A DNA stretch of 7,128 nt. It comes from an uncultured Bacteroidales bacterium. Lineage in GTDB: Bacteria; Bacteroidota; Bacteroidia; Bacteroidales; UBA932. Numbering within the stretch: the stretch's first letter is position 1; the number at the start of each line of letters is the position of its first letter. Positions 1 to 5,352 of this stretch are shown in pieces. Under the pieces are notes generated by a model. That model had not been told where the DNA came from, ran no database searches, and worked only from the letters and a program-made list of their open reading frames with translations. The position numbers were made by a program, and so were the translations under genes. The stretch covers positions 1 to 7,128 of the forward strand of contig CAMCIE010000070.1 in assembly GCA_945874815.1 (NCBI GenBank). Reading direction: 5' to 3'.

Positions 1-813
1 CGGGTGAAGAGTACGGCCTGTACCGCCACCTGATGCAACTGAGAAATAAGGCTTGCCGGCAAGAACACGCTCTTTCTTGTATGTTCCTGCTACAGGATGC
101 TGGAAGCGGGTTGGGTTGGTAGAGTTACCTGTGATGGAAACATCAACACCCTCTTTCCACATGATTGCAACACCCTCGCGAACGTCGTCAGCGCCGTAGC
201 AGTTAACCTTTGCACGCGGGCCGTTTGAATAAGCGATGCGGCGAACCTCTTTAACTTCACCTGTGTAGTAGTCAAACTCAGTCTGAACATAAGTGAAGCC
301 ATTGATACGTGAGATAATCTGTGCAGCGTCTTTTCCGAGACCGTTGAGGATTACGCGGAGAGGCTCCTTACGTACCTTGTCAGCCTTTGCTGCAATCTTG
401 ATTGCACCTTCAGCAGCTGCGAATGACTCATGACCAGCGAGGAATGCAAAGCATTTTGTCTCCTCACGAAGAAGCATTGCAGCGAGGTTACCATGTCCGA
501 GACCTACTTTACGGTCGTCAGCAACTGAACCTGGGATGCAGAATGCCTGGAGTCCAAGTCCGATAGCCTCGGCAGCCTCAGCAGCAACTTTGCAGTTCTT
601 CTTGATTGCAATTGCACAACCAACTACATAAGCCCATTTTGCGTTCTCGAAGCAAATAGGCTGAGTTTCCTCACATGCGAGGTATGGGTCGATACCAGCT
701 GCGTCGCAAATCTGGTTTGCCTCTTCGATAGAAGCGATACCGTTCTCATTGAGAACCTTGAGGATCTGCGGCATGCGGCGATCCTGTGATTCAAATTTTA
801 CTTCTCTAATCAT
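1..813 (-). CDS. GGGtGRT family protein, 3' end cut by window edge
   Basis: This is a 271-codon open frame that runs off the left edge, so the C-terminus is missing. I recognise it as the family annotated as GGGtGRT protein, from the motif GGGTGRT at residues 262-268, preceded by FSVAS. The biochemical role of the family is not known to me. Cysteines are unusually concentrated in the N-terminal part (C36, C47, C54, C66, C74, then C92, C121 and C205), which would suit metal or Fe-S binding, but that is inference. No signal peptide or membrane segment is visible, so it is probably cytoplasmic. The start (MIREVKFESQ) is supported by a GGAGG seven bases upstream. It lies 18 bp downstream of an Fe-S scaffold-like gene on the same strand, presumably co-transcribed, which points to a shared role in Fe-S or redox metabolism. 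All arginine codons except R3 are CGT or CGC, unlike the rfb genes nearby, which suggests high expression. Confidence 0.85.
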   Translation of the reverse strand, partial: MIREVKFESQDRRMPQILKVLNENGIASIEEANQICDAAGIDPYLACEETQPICFENAKWAYVVGCAIAIKKNCKVAAEAAEAIGLGLQAFCIPGSVADDRKVGLGHGNLAAMLLREETKCFAFLAGHESFAAAEGAIKIAAKADKVRKEPLRVILNGLGKDAAQIISRINGFTYVQTEFDYYTGEVKEVRRIAYSNGPRAKVNCYGADDVREGVAIMWKEGVDVSITGNSTNPTRFQHPVAGTYKKERVLAGKPYFSVASGGGTGRTLHP

Positions 814-820
814 AATATAT

Positions 821-825
821 CCTCC
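821..825 (-). promoter_or_regulatory. Shine-Dalgarno site of the GGGtGRT gene
   Basis: On the minus strand this reads GGAGG and sits seven bases before the ATG at 813-811. It is the only well-spaced, strong Shine-Dalgarno sequence in the window. It lies inside the 18-bp gap after the scaffold gene and fixes the GGGtGRT start codon. Confidence 0.8.
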
Positions 826-831
826 TATCAA

Positions 832-1533
832 TTACTCGTGACGTGGGTCGATGTATTTAACGGCGCCATCCTCTGGTTTGAAACGGCCATAAGTACCGGT
901 AACCTTTGCAAGAGCCTCATTTGCATCTGTACCTTTCTTGATCTCGTCCATGAATTTGCCGAGATGAACGAACTGATATCCGCAAATCTCATCATTCTCA
1001 TCCAAAGCGAGAGTCTTGATGTAGCCTTCAGCCATCTCAAGGTAGCGAGGGCCTTTTGCAAGAGTACCATAAAGGGTACCAACCTGGCTACGGAGACCTT
1101 TTCCGAGGTCCTCGAGGCCTGCTCCGATCATAAGACCACCCTCAGAGAAAGCTGACTGGGTACGTCCGTAAACGATCTGAAGGAAGAGCTCACGCATTGC
1201 AGTGTTGATAGCATCGCAAACGAGGTCGGTGTTGAGAGCCTCAAGAAGAGTCTTGCCAGGAAGAATCTCAGAAGCCATAGCAGCTGAGTGAGTCATACCT
1301 GAGCATCCGATAGTCTCAACGAGAGCCTCCTGGATGATACCGTCTTTTACATTGAGAGTAAGTTTGCAGGCACCCTGCTGAGGAGCACACCAGCCGATAC
1401 CGTGAGTAAGGCCGGAAATGTCAGAAATCTCCTTTGATTTCACCCATTTTCCCTCTTCAGGAATTGGAGCAGGACCATGGTTAGGTCCTTTTTTGACGCA
1501 GCACATCTGCTGCACTTCGTGTGAATAAACCAT
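832..1533 (-). CDS. Iron-sulfur cluster assembly scaffold-like protein (IscU/NifU-N related)
   Basis: A complete 233-residue protein. Residues about 46-128 resemble the IscU/NifU N-terminal scaffold domain, on which Fe-S clusters are built before transfer to target proteins. The best landmarks are NVKDGIIQEA (61-70), ETIGCSGM (73-80) and GKTLLEA (93-99), which line up with the region around the second conserved IscU cysteine, so C77 is probably its equivalent. The usual first motif (Cys-Gly-Asp) is not present: the matching stretch reads CAPQQGACKL (49-58), with cysteines shifted to C49 and C56. C106 may replace the third ligand. Further cysteines are C11, C12 and C184. Residues about 130-233 form an extension absent from ordinary IscU (about 128 residues). 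It is the first gene of a minus-strand operon with the GGGtGRT gene. Its six arginines at 114, 124, 148, 163, 217 and 231 are all CGT/CGC. Family placement is fairly sure; genuine scaffold activity is inferred. Confidence 0.83.
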   Translation of the reverse strand: MVYSHEVQQMCCVKKGPNHGPAPIPEEGKWVKSKEISDISGLTHGIGWCAPQQGACKLTLNVKDGIIQEALVETIGCSGMTHSAAMASEILPGKTLLEALNTDLVCDAINTAMRELFLQIVYGRTQSAFSEGGLMIGAGLEDLGKGLRSQVGTLYGTLAKGPRYLEMAEGYIKTLALDENDEICGYQFVHLGKFMDEIKKGTDANEALAKVTGTYGRFKPEDGAVKYIDPRHE

Positions 1534-1574
1534 AATATCGTCTATAATTAGTTATAAAACAATTGCGTTGTCAT

Positions 1575-1602
1575 GCAAGGAAAGTCCCTGGACAATCCTT
1601 GC
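1575..1602 (-). repeat. 28-bp interrupted palindrome, possible leader hairpin or operator
   Basis: Two perfect 7-bp arms (GCAAGGA at 1575-1581 and TCCTTGC at 1596-1602) enclose an AA/AA mismatch and a second inner pair of arms (GTCC at 1584-1587, GGAC at 1590-1593) around a 2-base centre. Read as minus-strand RNA it gives a stem of 7 pairs, a UU/UU internal loop, and an inner stem of 3-4 pairs. It ends 41 bases before the scaffold gene start codon and lies inside the leader predicted from the promoter at 1629-1659. The arms are also symmetric enough to be a protein-binding operator on DNA, and I cannot tell the two apart. There is no T-run after it on either strand, so it is not a typical intrinsic terminator. 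Confidence 0.55.
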
Positions 1603-1623
1603 TCGTGCCGCACTGCGCACAAG
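1602..1623 (-). promoter_or_regulatory. Second leader hairpin adjoining the palindrome
   Basis: As minus-strand RNA, CUUGUGC (1623-1617) can pair with GCACGAG (1608-1602), giving seven pairs including one G-U, with an 8-base loop (1616-1609). It abuts the palindrome and shares base 1602 with it, so the two stems could stack. It would begin almost at the predicted transcription start (about 1622), placing structure at the very 5' end of the operon mRNA. Only base-pairing was inspected; no known riboswitch motif was recognised. Confidence 0.4.
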
Positions 1624-1628
1624 CGCCG

Positions 1629-1659
1629 CAAATATAGGAAAAAAATCAATATTTTCATA
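1629..1659 (-). promoter_or_regulatory. Predicted Bacteroidota-type promoter of the scaffold/GGGtGRT operon
   Basis: On the minus strand the -7 element is TATATTTG (1636-1629), a perfect fit to TAnnTTTG. Nineteen bases upstream is TATG (1659-1656), which matches three of four bases of the -33 TTTG element. Transcription would start near 1622, giving a leader of about 90 bases before the ATG at 1533. Confidence 0.6.
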
Positions 1660-1729
1660 CGTCCTGCTGCCAAGTTGAACCGATTTATTTCACACCTCAA
1701 CAAGTGGTTATCAGCAACCGAGTGAACGT

Positions 1730-1760
1730 CTTGATATAATGATTAAATTGACTAAATTTG
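1730..1760 (+). promoter_or_regulatory. Predicted Bacteroidota-type promoter of the rfb-uvrB operon
   Basis: The -7 element TAAATTTG (1753-1760) fits TAnnTTTG exactly. Nineteen bases upstream is CTTG (1730-1733), which matches three of four bases of the -33 TTTG element. Transcription would begin near 1767, leaving only about 13 bases before the rfbC start codon. The stretch from 1738 to 1771 is very A+T-rich. No second promoter was seen further down the operon. Confidence 0.7.
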
Positions 1761-1779
1761 TATTTTTATATACATAGGA

Positions 1780-2352
1780 ATGGAAGTAATTAACACAGAC
1801 ATAGAAGGAGTGGTCATCATCCAGCCAAAGGTTTTCGGCGACCACAGAGGCTATTTTTTTGAATCTTTCTCCGAAAGAGATTTCGCGGAAAGGGTAAGGC
1901 CTGTGAATTTTGTCCAGGACAACGAAAGCAAATCATGCTACGGAGTGCTCCGTGGGCTTCATTTCCAGAAACCGCCTCATTCCCAGAGCAAACTGGTGAG
2001 AGTAGTAAAGGGAGCAGTCCTCGATGTTGCAGTTGACATACGCAAGGGCTCCCCAACTTTCGGCCATCACGTATGCGTTGAACTGACAGAAGAAAACCAC
2101 AGACAGCTATTTATCCCAAGGGGATTCGCACATGGCTTTGCCGTGCTCTCCGAGGAAGCTGTCTTCCAGTATAAATGTGATGATTTCTACGCCCCTGAAA
2201 GCGAGGGTGCCATTGCCTGGAACGACCCTGACCTTGGTATCGACTGGAGGATTCCCAAAGATGATATAGTATTATCAGCCAAGGACATGCACCATCCGGT
2301 GCTGAAAGAGGCATGCATCCCGTTTGACATAAATGAAGACTACTACATATAA
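1780..2352 (+). CDS. rfbC: dTDP-4-dehydrorhamnose 3,5-epimerase RfbC (RmlC)
   Basis: Epimerises dTDP-4-keto-6-deoxy-D-glucose at C3 and C5, the third step of dTDP-L-rhamnose synthesis, in the cytoplasm. The 190-residue length is normal for this cupin-fold enzyme. Family landmarks are KVFGDHRGYFFESF (17-30), FVQDNES (44-50), GVLRGLHFQ (55-63), IPRGFAHGF (112-120), QYKCDDFYAPE (130-140) and LSAKD (165-169). By comparison with characterised RmlC enzymes, H61 with D169 would form the base dyad and Y131 the acid; these assignments come from pattern matching. The start gives the usual MEVI N-terminus. An AGGA touches the ATG directly, too close to be a good Shine-Dalgarno, and the predicted leader is very short. 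It is the first gene of the operon and is followed 9 bp later by rfbA. The C-A-D-B order differs from the rfbBDAC order of enteric bacteria. Confidence 0.97.
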   Translation: MEVINTDIEGVVIIQPKVFGDHRGYFFESFSERDFAERVRPVNFVQDNESKSCYGVLRGLHFQKPPHSQSKLVRVVKGAVLDVAVDIRKGSPTFGHHVCVELTEENHRQLFIPRGFAHGFAVLSEEAVFQYKCDDFYAPESEGAIAWNDPDLGIDWRIPKDDIVLSAKDMHHPVLKEACIPFDINEDYYI

Positions 2353-2361
2353 AATAAGGAA

Positions 2362-3267
2362 ATGAAAGGAATCGTATTGGCCGGCGGCTCGGGTACACGT
2401 CTTTACCCGATAACAAAAGGAGTCAGCAAACAGATGCTGCCCATTTTCGACAAACCGATGATATATTATCCCATATCGGTCCTCATGTATGCGGGAATCA
2501 GGGACATCCTGATTATTTCCACCCCGACGGATCTGCCCGGGTTCAGGAGGCTGCTCGGAGACGGCAGCGATTTCGGAGTCAGTTTTTCCTATGCGGAACA
2601 GCCCTCCCCTGACGGACTTGCCCAGGCATTCATAATCGGAGAAGAATTCATCGGCGATGATACGGCTTGTCTGATTCTTGGTGACAACATTTTCCATGGA
2701 AACGGATTAGGGCAGATGCTCAGGTCTGCCGTGGAGGACGCAGAAAAAGGACTTGCCACAGTTTTCGGCTATTGGGTATCAGACCCGGAAAGATACGGTG
2801 TTGCTGAATTCGACAAGAATGGAAACTGTCTGTCCATCGAGGAAAAGCCATCCAGACCGAAATCGAATTATGCCGTGGTCGGACTGTATTTTTATCCGAA
2901 CAAGGTGGTTGACATAGCAAAGAATATCAAACCATCAGCCAGAGGTGAACTGGAAATTACTACCGTAAACCAGCATTTTCTGGAGGAAGGAATATTGAAA
3001 GTCAAGACTTTGGGACGCGGATTTGCCTGGCTCGACACCGGCACCCATGACAGTTTGTCCGAGGCATCGACTTTCATAGAAGTGATTGAGAAGAGACAGG
3101 GACTCAAGATCGGATGTCTTGAAGGAATTGCTTACAGGAAAGGATGGATTGACGAAGAAAAAATGAGAGAACTTGCACAGCCGATGCTGAAGAACCAATA
3201 TGGGCAGTACCTGCTCAGAGTCATTGACGAGGTGAAGCAGAACGGAATGGGAGGTAATCTGGAATAA
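2362..3267 (+). CDS. rfbA: Glucose-1-phosphate thymidylyltransferase RfbA (RmlA)
   Basis: Joins glucose-1-phosphate to dTTP to give dTDP-glucose and pyrophosphate, the first and usually feedback-controlled step of the pathway. The protein has 301 residues, close to the usual 290-300. The nucleotide-binding signature [11 protein letters not shown] spans residues 6-16, followed by [16 protein letters not shown] (22-37). LGDNIFHG (106-113) carries the expected metal-binding D108, and [10 protein letters not shown] (223-232) the second, D225. EEKP (160-163) and [11 protein letters not shown] (193-203) are also typical. The start is 9 bp after rfbC. AAGGA (2356-2360) precedes the ATG by one base only, so translation may rely on coupling or on the A-rich context. 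Arginine is mainly AGA/AGG (11 of 13), in contrast to the divergent operon. The short form of the enzyme (RmlA rather than the longer UDP-glucose pyrophosphorylase type) is clear. Confidence 0.97.
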   Translation: MKGIVLAGGSGTRLYPITKGVSKQMLPIFDKPMIYYPISVLMYAGIRDILIISTPTDLPGFRRLLGDGSDFGVSFSYAEQPSPDGLAQAFIIGEEFIGDDTACLILGDNIFHGNGLGQMLRSAVEDAEKGLATVFGYWVSDPERYGVAEFDKNGNCLSIEEKPSRPKSNYAVVGLYFYPNKVVDIAKNIKPSARGELEITTVNQHFLEEGILKVKTLGRGFAWLDTGTHDSLSEASTFIEVIEKRQGLKIGCLEGIAYRKGWIDEEKMRELAQPMLKNQYGQYLLRVIDEVKQNGMGGNLE

Positions 3268-3277
3268 GGAAAAGAAG

Positions 3278-4195
3278 ATGACGATACTTGTAACCGGAGC
3301 AAACGGACAACTTGGAAACGAAATGAGGATTGTCGCCCGTGAAAGTGGTGACAAATATATATTCACCGATGTCGTGGCCCCCGAAGGGGTACCGACCGGG
3401 ATATTGGACATAACCGATATTGAGGCGATACGTAAATTGGTGAGGGACAATGGAGTAGATATTATCGTAAATTGTGCGGCATATACAAATGTCGATGCTG
3501 CCGAATCAAATGCGGAACTGGCGGAAAAGCTCAATGCCGAAGCTCCGGCCCTTCTGGCAAAAGTCATGAAAGAGGAAGGAGGACTCCTGATTCACATATC
3601 GACAGACTATGTATTCGGCAAGGAACCTTACAATACCCCTTGCAAAGAAGAACAGAGGGGCACTCCGACCGGAGTATATGGACTCACCAAACTCCATGGA
3701 GAACAGAACATTATCTCTTCCGGATGCAAACACGTGATAGTCAGGACCGCATGGCTTTACAGTGAATTCGGCAAGAATTTCTGCAAGACCATGCTCAATC
3801 TTACGGCAACGAAGCCGCAGTTGAAAGTAGTCTTCGACCAGGCGGGAACGCCTACCTATGCCCTTGACCTGGCCAATGCCATAGTGGAAATAATCGGAGA
3901 TTATTCTCGCGAAACAGACTGCAAGCAAGGCACTGACACCTACACCAAATCCGGAATCTACCACTACAGCAACGAGGGAGTCTGCAGCTGGTACGATTTC
4001 ACCAAGATGATTGCCCGGTACAGCGGCCAGACCTCCTGCGACGTACAGCCCTGCCATTCTGATGAGTTTCCATCACCGGTTAAACGGCCTTCATACTCTG
4101 TTCTCGACAAGACAAAGATTAAGACAAGCTTCGGAATATCAATACCTTACTGGACTGATTCCCTCAAGAAATGCATAGAAAACATTCAGAAATGA
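3278..4195 (+). CDS. rfbD: dTDP-4-dehydrorhamnose reductase RfbD (RmlD)
   Basis: Reduces dTDP-4-keto-L-rhamnose to dTDP-L-rhamnose with NAD(P)H, the last step of the pathway. It is an extended short-chain dehydrogenase of 305 residues, near the family norm of about 300. The Rossmann dinucleotide site is GANGQLG (7-13), followed by NCAAYTNVDAAE (65-76), the strand with the catalytic Ser/Thr STDYVFG (108-114), and the Tyr-Lys pair in YGLTK (Y134, K138). RTAWLYSEFGKNF in the second half is also characteristic. The start lies 10 bp after rfbA with AAGGA and AAGAAG upstream. Its stop codon overlaps the start of rfbB in an ATGA. All catalytic residues expected for an active reductase are present. 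Confidence 0.97.
   Translation: MTILVTGANGQLGNEMRIVARESGDKYIFTDVVAPEGVPTGILDITDIEAIRKLVRDNGVDIIVNCAAYTNVDAAESNAELAEKLNAEAPALLAKVMKEEGGLLIHISTDYVFGKEPYNTPCKEEQRGTPTGVYGLTKLHGEQNIISSGCKHVIVRTAWLYSEFGKNFCKTMLNLTATKPQLKVVFDQAGTPTYALDLANAIVEIIGDYSRETDCKQGTDTYTKSGIYHYSNEGVCSWYDFTKMIARYSGQTSCDVQPCHSDEFPSPVKRPSYSVLDKTKIKTSFGISIPYWTDSLKKCIENIQK
4192..4195 (+). other. ATGA start/stop overlap, rfbD to rfbB
   Basis: The rfbB start codon ATG (4192-4194) overlaps the rfbD stop codon TGA (4193-4195). This arrangement usually means that ribosomes finishing rfbD re-initiate on rfbB, keeping the two products in proportion. Confidence 0.85.
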
Positions 4196-5352
4196 GAAAT
4201 ATAATGATCACTGGCGGAGCCGGATTCATCGGCAGCCATGTAGTACGGCTTTTCGTAAACAAATATCCCGAATACAATATCATCAACGTGGATAAGCTGA
4301 CCTACGCCGGCAACCTTGCCAACCTCAGGGACATTGAGGACAGGCCCAACTATAAATTCGTCAAGATGGATATATGTGACTTCGACGGTATCCTTTCCCT
4401 GATGCGGGAGGAAAAAATCGACGGAATCATACATCTGGCAGCCGAGAGTCATGTGGACCGTTCCATCAAGGATCCTTTCACGTTCGCCCACACCAATGTC
4501 ATGGGTACACTCTCCCTCCTTCAGGCTGCAAAACTCTGTTGGGAACAGTTCAACTACGTCATGCCCGCCCCCGATCGGGAATCTGAAGGAATCCCATGCC
4601 GATTCTACCACATATCCACCGACGAAGTCTATGGAGCCTTGACAATGAACCATCCGGAAGGCGTTGAACCCTCTTTCACTACAAAGGCCTCATCCGGGAA
4701 GCACCACCTTGCATACGGTGACGACTTCTTCTACGAAACCACGAAATATAATCCTCACAGCCCGTACAGCGCAGCAAAGGCCAGCTCAGACCATTTCGTC
4801 CGCGCCTATCACGACACTTACGGCATGCCGACCATAGTCACCAACTGCTCGAACAACTATGGTCCATACCAGTTCCCGGAAAAGCTTATTCCATTGTTCA
4901 TCAACAACATACGTCATCGCAAACCACTTCCGGTATATGGCAGGGGCGAGAATGTCCGCGACTGGCTCTTCGTCGAGGACCATGCCAGGGCGATAGACCT
5001 GATTTTCCACAAAGGCAGAATCGCTGAAACATACAATATCGGCGGATTCAACGAATGGAAAAACATCGACATCATCAAAGTCGTAATCAACACGGTTGAC
5101 CGCCTGCTCGGACGTGAGGAAGGAGCTGACCTTGACCTGATTACCTATGTCACAGACCGTCTTGGGCACGATGCTCGCTATGCCATCGACAGCACCAAGC
5201 TGCAGAAGGAACTCGGCTGGGAACCATCATTGCAGTTCGAAGAAGGCATTGAAAAGACTGTACGCTGGTATCTGGATAACCAGGAGTGGATGGACAATGT
5301 GACATCAGGGGACTATATGAAGTATTACGATGACATGTACAACGGACGATGA
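4192..5352 (+). CDS. rfbB: dTDP-glucose 4,6-dehydratase RfbB (RmlB)
   Basis: Converts dTDP-glucose to dTDP-4-keto-6-deoxyglucose using bound NAD, the second step of the pathway. I chose the ATG at 4192, giving 386 residues starting [16 protein letters not shown]. An in-frame ATG at 4171 would add seven residues (MHRKHSE) that family members lack, and 4192 makes the typical ATGA overlap with rfbD. Motifs: GGAGFIG (8-14), [10 protein letters not shown] (82-91), catalytic TDEVYG (143-148), the Tyr-Lys pair in YSAAK (Y192, K196), and [18 protein letters not shown] (217-234). Compared with the roughly 360-residue enteric enzymes it has extra residues around 118-135 and 150-185, between the nucleotide-binding and Tyr-Lys segments. 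From memory the longer form is common in Bacteroidota. Its stop overlaps uvrB by four bases. Confidence 0.97.
   Translation: MRNIMITGGAGFIGSHVVRLFVNKYPEYNIINVDKLTYAGNLANLRDIEDRPNYKFVKMDICDFDGILSLMREEKIDGIIHLAAESHVDRSIKDPFTFAHTNVMGTLSLLQAAKLCWEQFNYVMPAPDRESEGIPCRFYHISTDEVYGALTMNHPEGVEPSFTTKASSGKHHLAYGDDFFYETTKYNPHSPYSAAKASSDHFVRAYHDTYGMPTIVTNCSNNYGPYQFPEKLIPLFINNIRHRKPLPVYGRGENVRDWLFVEDHARAIDLIFHKGRIAETYNIGGFNEWKNIDIIKVVINTVDRLLGREEGADLDLITYVTDRLGHDARYAIDSTKLQKELGWEPSLQFEEGIEKTVRWYLDNQEWMDNVTSGDYMKYYDDMYNGR
5349..5352 (+). other. ATGA start/stop overlap, rfbB to uvrB
   Basis: The uvrB start codon ATG (5349-5351) overlaps the rfbB stop codon TGA (5350-5352). It ties uvrB translation to the last rhamnose gene and leaves no room for a separate promoter between them. 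Confidence 0.85.

Noticed and set aside
838..1155. 105-codon plus-strand open frame inside the scaffold gene
   Set aside because: It is fully antisense to a clearly coding gene with strong codon bias, and its product has no recognisable motif.
1579..1593. Resemblance of the stretch GGAAAGTCC to the conserved start of RNase P RNA
   Set aside because: Only a few bases match. The rest of the RNase P RNA core is absent and the 246-bp gap is too short for that gene.
1575..1602. Palindrome as an intrinsic terminator
   Set aside because: No T-run follows on either strand, and the site lies between two divergent genes, where no transcript needs to end.
2935..4057. Two antisense open frames (2935-3567 and 3506-4057) opposite rfbA and rfbD
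   Set aside because: They lie opposite well-conserved genes, have unconvincing composition and no ribosome binding site, and overlap each other.
4171..4191. Upstream in-frame ATG for rfbB at 4171
   Set aside because: It would overlap rfbD by 25 bases and add seven residues not typical of the family; the ATG at 4192 fits the family N-terminus and the ATGA overlap.
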